The notes under the pieces: model-generated
Told to the model about the DNA's origin: nothing
Database searches by the model: none
What the model saw: the letters and a program-made list of their open reading frames with translations, nothing else
Position numbers and translations under genes: made by a program
Assembly (NCBI GenBank): GCA_017550285.1
Contig: JAFZPP010000046.1
Location: 44,444-108,443, forward strand
Source: Oscillospiraceae bacterium
GTDB lineage: Bacteria; Bacillota; Clostridia; Oscillospirales; Ruminococcaceae
Reading direction: 5' to 3'
Length of the DNA stretch: 64,000 nucleotides
Shown: one piece after another, positions 36,307-45,919 of the stretch
Position numbering within the stretch: position 1 is the first letter of the stretch
How the letters are laid out: each line of letters opens with the position of its first letter

Positions 36307-37305
36307 TCAGGTCAGCTTCTCATATTCGTGCTTTTTCGGACGCGCCATAAGCCCCTGCACGACGTCGCGCACATCCTTGTCCTCATAGAGCACCTGATAG
36401 AGCGCTTCGGTGAGCGGCATTTCGATTTCGTAGCGCTGACCGAGCCCGTAGGCAGCGCGGCAGCAGTAGTAGCCCTCGACGGTACCGACCTGCTCAACGG
36501 CATCGGCGGGAGAAACGCCCTGCCCGATCAGAATACCGGCTCTGCGGTTGCGCGAATGCATGGATGTACAGGTCACAATGAGGTCTCCGATGCCGGTCAG
36601 ACCCGCGAAGGTATTGGCTCTTGCGCCGAGTGCGGAGCCGAGCCGTTCGATCTCATGCAGACCGCGCGTCATGAGCATCGCCTTGGTATTGTCGCCGTAG
36701 CCGAGACCGTCGGAGATACCGGCACTCAGCGCAATGACATTTTTGAGTGCACCGCCGAGCTCGCAGCCGGTGACATCATCATTGATATAGACGCGGAAGG
36801 TTGCCGAGCTGAACCATTCCTGCACGAGATAAGCCGCCATGCGGTTCGAGGACGCGGCAACCACGCTTGTCGGGATATTTCTGCCGACCTCCTCGGCGTG
36901 AGAAGGACCCGTCAGGACGACATAAGCACCCTGCGGCAGCTCCTCCGCAAAGACAGTGCTCATGAGCTTGAAGGTTTCGTCCTCGATGCCCTTGCCGGCA
37001 TTGACAACGACGGTGCCCTCCTTCAGATGCGGAGCGACCTTCTGACAGGTACTGCGGACGAACGCCGACGGGATAGCGAACAGCACAAGGTCGCTGTCCT
37101 CGATCACAGCGAGATCGGTTGTAAGCGCAATGCCGTTCGGGATTTTGACGCCGGGCAGCTTTTCCTTTTGTTCGCCGTCTCTGCGCATCGCCTCGATTTC
37201 CTCGGGGAGTGCGCTCCAAAGAGTGATATCATGCTGCTGTGTGGTATAGAGCATCACAGCAAGTGCGGTACCGAAACCGCCGCCGAGAACCGTAATTTTT
37301 GCCAT
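36307..37305 (-). CDS. gpsA: NAD(P)H-dependent glycerol-3-phosphate dehydrogenase
   Basis: A 332-residue GpsA with the NAD-binding LGGGFGTALAVML at the N-terminus, the catalytic Lys in GALKNVIALSAGISDGLGYGDNTKA, and GLTGIGDLIVTC. It makes sn-glycerol-3-phosphate, the head group precursor for phospholipids. The ATG has AGGAGG seven bases upstream; a longer in-frame start is inside a repeat. Confidence 0.96.
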   Translation of the reverse strand: MAKITVLGGGFGTALAVMLYTTQQHDITLWSALPEEIEAMRRDGEQKEKLPGVKIPNGIALTTDLAVIEDSDLVLFAIPSAFVRSTCQKVAPHLKEGTVVVNAGKGIEDETFKLMSTVFAEELPQGAYVVLTGPSHAEEVGRNIPTSVVAASSNRMAAYLVQEWFSSATFRVYINDDVTGCELGGALKNVIALSAGISDGLGYGDNTKAMLMTRGLHEIERLGSALGARANTFAGLTGIGDLIVTCTSMHSRNRRAGILIGQGVSPADAVEQVGTVEGYYCCRAAYGLGQRYEIEMPLTEALYQVLYEDKDVRDVVQGLMARPKKHEYEKLT

Positions 37306-37693
37306 ATCATTTCCTCCTGCGGGCAGTGCCCGCTTCCACCGGGCAGTACCCGGCTCCAATTTGCTTCGCCTTTCTTTCGCTGATTATGCAGGACTGCTCG
37401 TTGCTCAGTTCAATCGGGGATGCTTACCGCATCCACCCAGTCAGGCACAGCCCTTGCACCGATTACAGTCAGGCACTTGACCACATACAAAAGACGAGAA
37501 TGAACCTGTTATTTCATGGTGTATCCTTCGGTGCAGAATCGGCACCAGAAAGACCAGTCAAAAGTCAGCAGTGAGGAGTTGTTTCTTCCGTTTTCGCTTT
37601 TTGTGCTGAATGGGCGGAGCACCGGGGTTTGGGCACCGACCCCATTTTCAATCCTCGCAGCGCATACCATAACTCCTCCCTCCTACTTCCTAC
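37306..37693. other. Intergenic region with dispersed repeats
   Basis: No gene is supported. It holds the hairpin GCGGGCAGTGCCCGC at 37319-37333, a region similar to 59473-59565 that ends in TCAGTTCAATCGGGG, and a reverse copy of the purine-rich repeat at 37651-37694. A terminator for plsY is not evident. Confidence 0.7.
37319..37412 (+). repeat. Intergenic repeat copy (GCGGGCAGTGCCCGC family)
   Basis: Hairpin GCGGGCAGTGCCCGC at 37319-37333, then a second hairpin-like CCGGGCAGTACCCGG, the block CGCCTTTCTTT, and TCAGTTCAATCGGGG at the end. It sits directly upstream of the gpsA ribosome site. Confidence 0.75.
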
Positions 37694-37694
37694 C
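37651..37694 (-). repeat. Purine-rich hairpin repeat, copy D
   Basis: The minus strand reads GGAGGAGTTATGGTATGCGC followed by an imperfect ATGCGC/GAGGAT stem. It reaches the plsY stop. Confidence 0.6.
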
Positions 37695-38419
37695 TATATT
37701 TCTGTCTCCGGCTTTGAATCTGCCTTCTCTTTTTTCTCGCCGATTTTGCGCTCGGTGCCGTTTTTGAGCCGCTGAATATTCTCGCGGTGACTGTACACAA
37801 CAAGGAACGCCGGCACCGCAATGAGCAGCATATAGACCACCGCCAGCCGCGGATACGTACCGCGCTGGAAGATTTCGAGCAGCAGCGTCACGGGAATGAC
37901 GCAGAGCGTCGCGGTGCAGGACGCAAGCGACACATATTTCGAGCGCCAGAGCACGATTCCAAAGATCGCCATAAGAATGACAAAGGTCAGCGGATTGATG
38001 ACGAGGAACACGCTGACGCCGACAAGCACGCCCTTGCCGCCGCGGAAGCCGTGCCAGAGCGGAAAGACATGTCCGAGCACGACAAAGATCGCCGCGACAT
38101 AGCAGAGCCAGCGGAACGGATGCGTGCCGGAGGGGCATTCAGAGACCGGCGCCCAGCCGATTTTCGCGCAGATGAACTGTGCGAGCGCCATTGCAGCGGC
38201 GCCCTTGCCGAGATCAATAATCAGCGTCAGAATGCCGCAGCCCTTGCCGAAGCAGCGCAGGACGTTTGTAAGTCCTGCATTGCCGCTGCCAAATTTCCGG
38301 ACATCCTGATGCTTAAAGAGCCGTACCGAGCAGATCGCGCCGTTGAGACTGCCGAACAGATAGCCGATCACCGAAGCGATCAGAATACTAACCAAATAAC
38401 CGAGAAAGGTTCCCTGCAT
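37694..38419 (-). CDS. plsY: Glycerol-3-phosphate acyltransferase PlsY
   Basis: A 241-residue membrane enzyme, longer than most PlsY (about 200) because of a hydrophilic tail. The motifs FGSGNAGLTNVLR, FPLWHGFRGGKGV and the conserved SKYVSLAS are present. It transfers an acyl group from acyl phosphate to glycerol-3-phosphate, using the product of gpsA. Confidence 0.95.
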   Translation of the reverse strand: MQGTFLGYLVSILIASVIGYLFGSLNGAICSVRLFKHQDVRKFGSGNAGLTNVLRCFGKGCGILTLIIDLGKGAAAMALAQFICAKIGWAPVSECPSGTHPFRWLCYVAAIFVVLGHVFPLWHGFRGGKGVLVGVSVFLVINPLTFVILMAIFGIVLWRSKYVSLASCTATLCVIPVTLLLEIFQRGTYPRLAVVYMLLIAVPAFLVVYSHRENIQRLKNGTERKIGEKKEKADSKPETEI

Positions 38420-38456
38420 ACAGATTTCTCCTCATATGAGATCAGATGATGATGTC

Positions 38457-39794
38457 TCAGCCCTTGCTGCCGTTGTCATTGCCGCGCTCGCGGATAATAA
38501 ATTTCACCGGCGTACCCTCAAGCCCGAAGGTCTCCCTGAGCTGATTCTCGAGATACCGCTGATAGGAAAAATGGAACAGATCGGCGCGGTTGACGAAGAA
38601 AACAAAGGTCGGCGGCTGGGTACTCGCCTGCGTCATGTAGTAGATTTTGAGCCGCTTGCCCTTATCAGTGGGCGGCTGAACGCGCTGTGTCGCATAGGCG
38701 AGGACATCGTTCAGCTTACCGGTTGTAATGCGCATTGCGTTATTCGCCGCGACCTGCTGAATCATCGGAAAGAGCTTCTGCACGCGCTGACCGGTCTTTG
38801 CGCTGATAAACAGGAACGGCACATAGCTCATGAAGCTGAAATCATTTTCGAGCTTCTTCTGAAATTCCTGCATAGTCTTGCCGTCTTTCTCGACGAGGTC
38901 CCATTTGTTGACGCAGACGATGCAGGCCTTGCCCTGCTGATGCGCATAGCCCGCGACCTTGCTGTCCTGCTCGGTAAAGCCGGTTGTCGCATCAATGAGA
39001 ATGACCGCAACCTGTGCCCGATCGACCGCCATAAAGGCGCGCAGGACGCTGTAGTGCTCGATGTCATCGGAAATCTTTGATTTTTTCCGGATGCCCGCGG
39101 TATCAATAAACAGATATTTTCCGGTTTCATTTTCATAGGGCAGGTCGATTGCATCGCGTGTCGTACCGGCTTCATTTGCGACGATGCTGCGCTCCTCACC
39201 GGCAAGATAGTTGATGAGCGAGGATTTGCCGACATTCGGCTTTCCGATCACCGCAACGGCAATGCGCTCGGCATCCTCATCATTCTCCGCATCCTCGGGG
39301 AACAGCGCACAGACTGCATCGAGCAGATCGCCGGTACCGTTTCCGTGCACGGACGAGACCGCAAAGGGATCGCCGAGCCCGAGATTATAGAATTCATAGA
39401 ATTCGGGCGGCGGCTCGCCGATGCTGTCACATTTGTTGACGCAGAGGACAATCGGCTTGCCGGATTTTTGCAGCATATTGGCGACGTCGAGGTCATTGGC
39501 AGTGACGCCGGAGCGCAGATCGGTCACGAGGACAATGACGTCCGCGCGCTCGATAGCAAGCTCTGCCTGTCTGCGCATCTGCTCAAGCATATGGTCATCG
39601 GTTTTCGGCTCGATACCGCCGGTATCGACGACCATAAAGTTTTTGCCGCACCATTCTGCTTTTGCGTAGATGCGGTCTCTGGTGACGCCGGGCGTATCCT
39701 CAACGATTGAGAGCCGCTGCCCGACGAGTTTATTAAAGAGGGTCGATTTTCCGACATTCGGACGCCCGACCACGGCGACAACCGGCAAAGCCAT
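38457..39794 (-). CDS. der: GTPase Der
   Basis: A 445-residue protein with two GTPase domains (GRPNVGKSTLFN at about residue 8; GKPNVGKSSLIN at about 180), each followed by a G3 DTGGIE or DTAGIR and a G4 NKCD/NKWD. The C-terminal KH-like domain has SYQRYLENQLRETFGLEGTPVKF. Der is needed for assembly of the 50S subunit. Confidence 0.97.
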   Translation of the reverse strand: MALPVVAVVGRPNVGKSTLFNKLVGQRLSIVEDTPGVTRDRIYAKAEWCGKNFMVVDTGGIEPKTDDHMLEQMRRQAELAIERADVIVLVTDLRSGVTANDLDVANMLQKSGKPIVLCVNKCDSIGEPPPEFYEFYNLGLGDPFAVSSVHGNGTGDLLDAVCALFPEDAENDEDAERIAVAVIGKPNVGKSSLINYLAGEERSIVANEAGTTRDAIDLPYENETGKYLFIDTAGIRKKSKISDDIEHYSVLRAFMAVDRAQVAVILIDATTGFTEQDSKVAGYAHQQGKACIVCVNKWDLVEKDGKTMQEFQKKLENDFSFMSYVPFLFISAKTGQRVQKLFPMIQQVAANNAMRITTGKLNDVLAYATQRVQPPTDKGKRLKIYYMTQASTQPPTFVFFVNRADLFHFSYQRYLENQLRETFGLEGTPVKFIIRERGNDNGSKG

Positions 39795-39865
39795 AGTTAT
39801 CCTTCTCCTTTGTATATAGAGGTATCTCCGATGGATGTATCATGGGTACTCTGTCCACATACCCC

Positions 39866-39892
39866 TTCCAAAGGGATAGCATCCCTTTGGAA
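39866..39892. repeat. Perfect inverted repeat
   Basis: TTCCAAAGGGAT (39866-39877) and ATCCCTTTGGAA (39881-39892) are 12-base perfect arms around a three-base spacer. There is no T-run on either strand. It lies between der and the GIY-YIG gene and could be an operator or stable hairpin. Confidence 0.8.
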
Positions 39893-39903
39893 ACCCATTA
39901 TGT

Positions 39904-40695
39904 TTACTGATTACCAGACGTTTTATTATATCCGTCCACATTGGCATGATACCGAAGTATCATATCCCGTTCCAGCTTATCGAGATCATCATAACCACTC
40001 TCGCGCAGCGTGATGAGCTGAATCCGGAACTGATCTCCATATTTATAGTCCGCATAGACGTCGCCGTTTCCGTGTCCGGTGAAATGCTGATTGACGCGGA
40101 AATACAGTCTTTTCGCCTGCCCGACATAAAACATGTCTTTGGTTTGATTCCAGATGATATAGACACCGACGATGTCACCCTGAATTCCTGTTCTCAAAGC
40201 AAAAAAATCTGACGGTGAAATTGTTCCTGTGAACATAGCATTTGACTGTTCTTCTTCAACTTGACGGATAATGTCATCTAATGTTCTTCGGAGAACATTA
40301 TCCACTTCTAATCTTGTCGGATTGCCTTCATGTTTCTGAATAAAACGCAGTACATAATCTGCGGTCATGCCACTTCTTTCCAGACTGAGTTTTTTTTGTT
40401 CAACAGCTCTCTCGAAGTCGATTCTGTAATCACCATTTGCTTTTCTCACTTGCTTTCCGTTCCGACGCCATTCTTCTTCCATCCTATCTTGTAGCTTTTT
40501 TCGCAATTCCCAATTAAATCGTGATAGAACATAGGAATCCGGCGCAATCGAATCCTGAACAATCGGATCCTGAAACTGACTTGTCTGTTGTTCCTTCTCA
40601 TTTGTTTTATTTGATGACAGCATCTTTTCAACAATTACGATAAGGAAAACGATAATAACAGGTATAAGGCATACCGCAAGAGCTCCCTGAATCAT
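39904..40695 (-). CDS. Membrane-anchored protein with GIY-YIG nuclease-like domain
   Basis: A 263-residue protein. The ATG chosen has AAGGAG seven bases upstream. One membrane helix is at residues about 4-25 (ALAVCLIPVIIVFLIVIV). A charged, coiled-coil-like middle (residues 50-160) precedes a C-terminal GIY-YIG-like domain: GVYIIWN and FYVGQAKRL stand for GIY and YIG, RVNQHF follows, LDKLERDMI has the likely Glu, and YNKTSGN is the terminal Asn element. GIY-YIG nucleases are normally soluble; the membrane anchor is unusual. The role is not known. Confidence 0.75.
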   Translation of the reverse strand: MIQGALAVCLIPVIIVFLIVIVEKMLSSNKTNEKEQQTSQFQDPIVQDSIAPDSYVLSRFNWELRKKLQDRMEEEWRRNGKQVRKANGDYRIDFERAVEQKKLSLERSGMTADYVLRFIQKHEGNPTRLEVDNVLRRTLDDIIRQVEEEQSNAMFTGTISPSDFFALRTGIQGDIVGVYIIWNQTKDMFYVGQAKRLYFRVNQHFTGHGNGDVYADYKYGDQFRIQLITLRESGYDDLDKLERDMILRYHANVDGYNKTSGNQ

Positions 40696-40827
40696 AATCC
40701 TTCTCCTTCCAATCAACCCCAGCAAGCCCCGCAGTGTGTGTACAGAGGCAGCCTTTTCGTGTAAGGCACTTGCTCGACTCATGCATTCGGGAAACGCAGG
40801 ATTGCGCTTGGCAGCTTGAAAACTGAA

Positions 40828-42132
40828 TCATTCCCCGTTTGCATACCCGAGCACGGTATCGAGCAGCACATAGCCGTCCACCTTGCACTTAATCACCGGC
40901 ACACCGAGCACATGCTCCAGATCCTCGCGCGATTTGTCGTCGAGGAACACATCGTCATGCCGCAGACAGGTTTCGGTCAGCAAAACGGCGCTGCCGAGCT
41001 CTTTTCCTTTAAGCTGCGCAGACAAATCCTGAAAGGTCAGCAGCCCTGCAACGGTGATCGAATGCCCGTAGAAATCATTATAGATCGTGATGACCTGACA
41101 GTGCACCTGCGGAAACTTCGCTTCAAGATCGCGCATCATCTGATCGAGAAAGGGCGCGGCGGCTTTTCCGGTAGCGATTGTCAGAAAGCGCGCCTCACCG
41201 TCATATTCGGCATCTTCGAGCGCATCGTAAAATTCATTCATGAGATAGCGCAGCATGCCGACGCCGTTTTCATACTGCGGATAGCCTTCATAGGCTTCAT
41301 CGTCGGGCAGCGGCAGATTCGCCAGCAGATAGAGCTCATCGGATGCATAAACGATGCGGCTGCCGTTTGCTTCGAGACTCCAGCGCTGCACGGCTTCGAT
41401 CTGTTCGATTGCAGCGCGCGCAGTTTCCTCAGTAAAAGCCGGAATCGGGCAGAGATGCTCACGGAATTTCGTCATGCCGAAGGGCACGACCGCAATGCTC
41501 TCGACCGCCGGCACCATAGAAAAGAGGTCGGCAAGCGTCTTGTGCAGATTGTCGCCGTCATTCCATGTCGGACAGAGCACAATCTGACAGTTCATGGAAA
41601 CGCCTGCCTCCGCCATGCGCCAGAGATGCCGCAGCGAATCGCCGGCTTTTTTATTTCCGAGCATTTTGTTCCGCAGCAGCGGATCGGTCGTCTGCACGGA
41701 GACATTGACCGTCATATGCATCCGGATAATGCGGTCAACGTCCTCATCGGTGAGATTGGTCAGCGTGATATAGCTGCCCTGCAAAAAAGAGAGACGCGCA
41801 TCGTCATCCTTAAAGTAAATGGTTTCGCGCATCCCCTTGGGGTTCTGGTCGATAAAGCAGAAAATGCAGTGATTGCCGCAGGTACGTTTTTCGTCCATGA
41901 GCGCCGATGCAAAATCGAGACCGAGGTCTTCATATTCCTGCTTATGCACCTGCACGGTATATTCCTCGCCGCCGCGGTCGCAGCGCACGGCAAGCAGCCG
42001 TTCGGTGACAGCGAAGCGATAATCGAGGACATCATGGATCACGGTATCATTGACGGCAATCAGCCGGTCACCGGCAAGGATTCCCGCCTTTGCAGCCGGA
42101 GAGCCGCATGTCACATCTGTAATTTCGATCAT
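40828..42132 (-). CDS. DUF512 radical SAM family protein with PDZ-like domain
   Basis: A 434-residue protein with an N-terminal PDZ-like domain (ITDVTCGSPAAKAGILAGD), a CGNHCIFCF cluster motif (CxxxCxxC) followed by IDQNPKGMRETIYFKDDD, and the DUF512 C-terminal region. The family is common in anaerobic Firmicutes, and no reaction is assigned to my knowledge. It often lies near der and plsY, as it does here. Confidence 0.88.
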   Translation of the reverse strand: MIEITDVTCGSPAAKAGILAGDRLIAVNDTVIHDVLDYRFAVTERLLAVRCDRGGEEYTVQVHKQEYEDLGLDFASALMDEKRTCGNHCIFCFIDQNPKGMRETIYFKDDDARLSFLQGSYITLTNLTDEDVDRIIRMHMTVNVSVQTTDPLLRNKMLGNKKAGDSLRHLWRMAEAGVSMNCQIVLCPTWNDGDNLHKTLADLFSMVPAVESIAVVPFGMTKFREHLCPIPAFTEETARAAIEQIEAVQRWSLEANGSRIVYASDELYLLANLPLPDDEAYEGYPQYENGVGMLRYLMNEFYDALEDAEYDGEARFLTIATGKAAAPFLDQMMRDLEAKFPQVHCQVITIYNDFYGHSITVAGLLTFQDLSAQLKGKELGSAVLLTETCLRHDDVFLDDKSREDLEHVLGVPVIKCKVDGYVLLDTVLGYANGE

Positions 42133-42320
42133 ACCGCTCCCCCCTGCTGACAGGCAGCGCCTGCCTGAAATGATCTAAAGTCCGCCGCCGTATCAAACGC
42201 AGCGCGAGCGCTCCGCTTCCGTCAGAAAACGGCAAATCGCTGCATTTTCTGCGGATTCGGACAAAGCCTGTGATAAAGTGCCGGCACTGCCGTTTCGGCG
42301 GTCTGTATTCTCATTCCGTA

Positions 42321-42674
42321 TCAGTTATATGTTTTACCGTTATCATCCTGCACGGCAGCATCGAGCAGCGCAGCGAATTCGATAAACGGCTCCAGCTTGC
42401 TCGGATCAGGGTCATCCAGTTCAAACCGCGGCGCTTCCCCCTGAAACCGGATATAGATGCGTTCCTCGGGCGCATAATAATCCTGATAAAACACGCAGGG
42501 ACCGATTGATTCGGTTTCAATGCCGTATGGGGTGCGCATTTCCAGCAAGCCCTCACGGTCGATCTGAAAACCGGGCGGCAGCAGCTCTGCCATTTGTTCG
42601 ACTTCTTCGATTGCAATCGGATCGGAATCAGCATCCCATGATGCTGCCCTTGTGATATGATATTCGTATGCCAT
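42321..42674 (-). CDS. Hypothetical protein
   Basis: A 117-residue acidic protein beginning MAYEYHITRAASWDADSDP. No membrane segment or motif I recognise. The pattern resembles small cytoplasmic proteins linked to toxin immunity, but it is not close enough to name. It lies 89 bases from rpmF with a terminator in between. Confidence 0.6.
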   Translation of the reverse strand: MAYEYHITRAASWDADSDPIAIEEVEQMAELLPPGFQIDREGLLEMRTPYGIETESIGPCVFYQDYYAPEERIYIRFQGEAPRFELDDPDPSKLEPFIEFAALLDAAVQDDNGKTYN

Positions 42675-42699
42675 AACAAGTCCCACCCTATAAAACACG

Positions 42700-42736
42700 A
42701 AAAGGGGAGAAGCACACCTCGTCCCTCTCCCCTTTT
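42700..42736 (-). terminator. Terminator of yceD-rpmF
   Basis: AAAAGGGGAGA (42700-42710) pairs with TCTCCCCTTTT (42726-42736), with a 15-base loop and a T-run on the minus strand. Confidence 0.85.
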
Positions 42737-42764
42737 GCAATACGCTTGTTACAAAACCAGAGGA

Positions 42765-42950
42765 TTACTCCTCGTCGATCTTGAGCACAGCAACGCCCTT
42801 ATAGAATCCGCACTTTTTGCAAACCTTATGGGGCGCTTTGATTGCGCCGCAGTTGGAGCAAACGCTCATTGCAGGCATTTCCAGCTTGCTGACAGCGGAA
42901 CGGCGTGTATTGCGTCTTGCCTTGGAAACTTTTCCCTTCGGTACTGCCAT
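42765..42950 (-). CDS. rpmF: 50S ribosomal protein L32
   Basis: A 61-residue L32 with the start MAVPKGKVSKARRNTRRSA and the Zn-binding Cys set CSNCG and CKKCG. The ATG has GGAGG eight bases upstream. In many bacteria rpmF follows the DUF177 gene yceD, as here, but plsX does not follow. Confidence 0.97.
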   Translation of the reverse strand: MAVPKGKVSKARRNTRRSAVSKLEMPAMSVCSNCGAIKAPHKVCKKCGFYKGVAVLKIDEE

Positions 42951-43008
42951 TGTCGGCACCTCCTTTTATAAATTGCACTGGCGTAATGGTAAAAACGCGG
43001 CTGCCGGA

Positions 43009-43512
43009 TTACTGATAGCTCAGTGTGATATCGCCGGTGTCGCAGCCGCAGTCGGAAAGATTGCGGTTTTGTCCGCAGACGGGACAAAGCCCCTTGCAAT
43101 CGGGACTGCACAGGATCTTTGTCGGCATGGAGAGCCTCAGATCCGTCATTGCGACCTCGTCGAGATCCAGCATCGCATCGGGTGCCAGCAGATACTCAGC
43201 ATCATTCTGCTCAGAGGCAGTTTCCGTGACGATGACATGCGAGAATTCCGCTTCAACAGGCATCTCCACGGGAGCAAGGCAGCGGTCACATTCCAGCGCA
43301 GGCACACAGCTCAGCCGATAGTTCATCATCAGCACGCCGGCACGGTTTTCGAGCGCTCCCTCGATTCTCGGCAGCTTCACGCACGGAAGCCCGTAGGATT
43401 CCGCCGTTTCGGCGTCAATTTCAAGCGAAAGCGTCTTTTTCTCGTCCGGACGCAGCAGCAGAGAACGGATTGAAATCCGGTATTCGTCTGAACGCTCCTG
43501 CATTTGGGTCAT
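43009..43512 (-). CDS. yceD: DUF177 family protein (YceD)
   Basis: A 167-residue protein of the DUF177 family with the typical CDRCL region in LECDRCLAPVE and the CPVCGQNRNLSDCGCD C-terminus (four or five Cys that probably bind Zn). YceD is linked to ribosomal RNA accumulation. It lies upstream of rpmF. Confidence 0.9.
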   Translation of the reverse strand: MTQMQERSDEYRISIRSLLLRPDEKKTLSLEIDAETAESYGLPCVKLPRIEGALENRAGVLMMNYRLSCVPALECDRCLAPVEMPVEAEFSHVIVTETASEQNDAEYLLAPDAMLDLDEVAMTDLRLSMPTKILCSPDCKGLCPVCGQNRNLSDCGCDTGDITLSYQ

Positions 43513-43564
43513 AACCTGCCTTTCAGAAATCTGCGGCGTTTTTAGCACATAGCATTACGGAATG

Positions 43565-43593
43565 ATTATACCAAAAACGCCGCTTTTTGTCAA
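43565..43593 (-). promoter_or_regulatory. Promoter of yceD-rpmF
   Basis: TTGACA (43593-43588) and TATAAT (43570-43565) with 17-base spacing on the minus strand. Confidence 0.85.
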
Positions 43594-43633
43594 TCAGATA
43601 TCAGAATTTGCGGCATTTCCGCTAAATTTCCGA

Positions 43634-44053
43634 TTAGTCAGCCTGCGGAATCAGGTATTTCAGCACAGACTCCGGCAGATTCTCATTATCCTCGGAGACA
43701 GTGAAGATCATCTGTACATCATCGCCGGAAAGAATGTCGAGCTTTTCGAGCAGTGCGCCCAGCTCATCATAGTTTCTGCCGCCGATCTTGAGGATACCGT
43801 CCACGAAGACCTCTTTGATATCGTAGTTGCCAGCGAGCACGCCTGCAACAAAGCCGTAGAACATATCAAAGCCGTTGATGTTGTAGCGCTCTGCGTCTAC
43901 GAGACGAACCTTGTGGTTTACGCTGTAGGTGAGCTTCATGCACTTTTCAATGCAGATGATATCGCCGGTGGATGCCTTCACCGCGTCGTCGATCATGCCC
44001 AGCAGAATCTTGGTCTTGCCAGAGCCTCTTTTTCCGGTAATTACTTGAATCAT
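43634..44053 (-). CDS. P-loop protein of unknown function
   Basis: A 139-residue protein that begins with a Walker A motif (ITGKRGSGKTKIL at residues 5-17). A Walker-B-like EVFVDGIL is near residue 85. It is small, perhaps a minimal NTPase; similar proteins have been given twitching-motility-like names, which are not reliable. GGGAG precedes the ATG. Confidence 0.7.
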   Translation of the reverse strand: MIQVITGKRGSGKTKILLGMIDDAVKASTGDIICIEKCMKLTYSVNHKVRLVDAERYNINGFDMFYGFVAGVLAGNYDIKEVFVDGILKIGGRNYDELGALLEKLDILSGDDVQMIFTVSEDNENLPESVLKYLIPQAD

Positions 44054-44129
44054 GGTAATTCTCCCTTCTGAAATTCAAATTCGTGCGCTGCATGCGTGCA
44101 GCGGCATGGATTTTGGGAACCTGAGTTAA

Positions 44130-45464
44130 TTAGTGAAGCTTTGCTTCGAGTGCAGCCTTCATGTCCTCATAGCCGGGCTTGCCGAGCAGTGCGAACATGT
44201 TCTTCTTGTAGCTTTCGACGCCGGGCTGATTGAACGGGTTGACGCCGAGCATATAGCCGGAAACTGCACATGCCTTTTCAAAGAAGTAAATGAGCCAGCC
44301 AAGCGACTCCTCAGCGGTATCGTCGAGCTCGAGCACGATATTCGGGACGCCGCCCTCGGTATGTGCGAGGATTGTGCCCTCGAGTGCACGGCGGTTGACG
44401 ATGCTCATATTCTGACCGGTAAGGAAGTTGAGTCCGTCTGCATTTTCCGCATCCGGCTCAAGGAAGAGGTCCTGCTTCGGCTGCTTGATATCGACAACGG
44501 TCTCAAACAGCAGTCTTGCGCCGTCCTGAATGTACTGACCCATGGAATGCAGGTCGGTCGAGAAGATCGCGGAGGACGGGAACAGACCCTTGTTATCCTT
44601 GCCCTCGGACTCGCCGTAGAGCTGCTTGTACCACTCGTTCATCATTGCCATGGACGGATCATAGCTGACGACCATTTCCACAGCCTTGCCCTTGCGGTAG
44701 AAGATATTGCGGATTGCTGCGTATTTGTAGCAGTCATTCTCTGCAAACGGTGCGGTATATGCCTTCTGTGCGGCTGCCGCGCCTGCCATGAGCTTGTCAA
44801 TGTCGCATCCGGCGGCTGCAATCGGCAGCAGACCGACTGCGGTCAGGACGGAAAAGCGTCCGCCGACATCATCCGGAATGACGAAGGTCTCATAGCCCTC
44901 GGCATCTGCAAGATTTTTCAAAGTGCCGCGCGCCTTGTCGGTGGTGCAGTAGATGCGCTTCTTTGCCTCTGCCTTGCCGTACTTGTCCTCGAGCAGCTTC
45001 TTGAAGATGCGGAAGGCAAGAGCCGGTTCGGTCGTGGTGCCGGATTTGGAGATGACATTGACAGCGATGTCTCTGCCTTCGCAGATCGACAGCACCTCAT
45101 TGAGGTAGGTCGGAGAGATATTGTTGCCGACATAGTAGATGTCCGGCGTATCCTTCTTCATATTGTTATAGAACGGCGATTTGAGCAGCTCGATTGCCGC
45201 ACGCGCGCCGAGATAGGAACCGCCGATACCGATGACGATGAGAACATCTGCCTGATCCTTGATGCGGACAGCCGCAGCCTTGATGCGCGCAAACTCCTCC
45301 TTGTCATAATCGGTCGGCAGCGTCATCCAGCCCAGAAAATCGTTTCCGAGACCGGTTTTATCGTGCAGAACCTTTGCCGCAGCCTCTGCCTGTACTGCGA
45401 TTCCCTTGAGTTCGTCCTCATTCAGGAAGCACGACAGATAGCTGGTGTTCAGCTTCAAAGCCAT
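44130..45464 (-). CDS. pgi: Glucose-6-phosphate isomerase
   Basis: A 444-residue PGI with the sugar phosphate site [30 protein letters not shown], the family signature [21 protein letters not shown], and [14 protein letters not shown] near the end. The catalytic His/Glu region is present. It interconverts glucose-6-phosphate and fructose-6-phosphate. Confidence 0.97.
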   Translation of the reverse strand: MALKLNTSYLSCFLNEDELKGIAVQAEAAAKVLHDKTGLGNDFLGWMTLPTDYDKEEFARIKAAAVRIKDQADVLIVIGIGGSYLGARAAIELLKSPFYNNMKKDTPDIYYVGNNISPTYLNEVLSICEGRDIAVNVISKSGTTTEPALAFRIFKKLLEDKYGKAEAKKRIYCTTDKARGTLKNLADAEGYETFVIPDDVGGRFSVLTAVGLLPIAAAGCDIDKLMAGAAAAQKAYTAPFAENDCYKYAAIRNIFYRKGKAVEMVVSYDPSMAMMNEWYKQLYGESEGKDNKGLFPSSAIFSTDLHSMGQYIQDGARLLFETVVDIKQPKQDLFLEPDAENADGLNFLTGQNMSIVNRRALEGTILAHTEGGVPNIVLELDDTAEESLGWLIYFFEKACAVSGYMLGVNPFNQPGVESYKKNMFALLGKPGYEDMKAALEAKLH

Positions 45465-45584
45465 ATGTTACATCCTCCACTACTTCTTGTATTTGCCGCA
45501 CCCTCAGACCGGCACGGCGGGGTAAATCAGAACACTGCCGCATGCGCTTTGCATCTGCTGCGACAGCATGATCTATACTCTTAT

Positions 45585-45613
45585 ATTTTACTATAGTTTT
45601 GCAAAGAATGCAA
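45585..45613 (-). promoter_or_regulatory. Promoter of pgi
   Basis: TTGCAT (45613-45608) and TAAAAT (45590-45585), 17 bases apart, on the minus strand. Confidence 0.65.
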
Positions 45614-45750
45614 GTGCTTTCTTCCTTTTTGGCAATAGTGCCAAATTTTACGGGTTCATTTGAACATATTGTCTAAATCGTGTCACATGAGAGCAAAATC
45701 GGACAAAAATTATGGAGGAAGGAGAAAGGAGGCGGGAGGAAGTATTGATT

Positions 45751-45797
45751 GAGTTAGGAGTGAGAAGTGAGGCGTTGTGGTATGCGCTTCGCGCATG
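45751..45797 (+). repeat. Purine-rich hairpin repeat, copy A
   Basis: Begins GAGTTAGGAGTGAGAAGTGA and ends in a hairpin ATGCGC-TTC-GCGCAT (45782-45796). Related copies are at 45868-45919 (minus), 54991-55033 (plus) and 37651-37694 (minus). Confidence 0.75.
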
Positions 45798-45867
45798 TTT
45801 TGAAATGGCAGGCAGAAAAAAGCAAGGAGATAGGAGGAAGTTATGGGGAGATCATTCCGTTTTATAA

Positions 45868-45919
45868 ATCGCAGCAAAGCTGCACCGCAACTCCTAACTC
45901 CACACTCCTCACTTCTCAC
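45868..45919 (-). repeat. Purine-rich hairpin repeat, copy B
   Basis: The minus strand reads a GTGAGAAGTGAGGAGTG series followed by GGAGTTAGGAGTTGCGG and a hairpin GCAGC-TTT-GCTGC (45871-45883 on the plus strand). It faces copy A. Confidence 0.7.

Noticed and set aside
43634..44053. PilT-type motility ATPase
   Set aside because: Only a Walker A motif and a weak Walker B are seen; the protein is far too short for a PilT.
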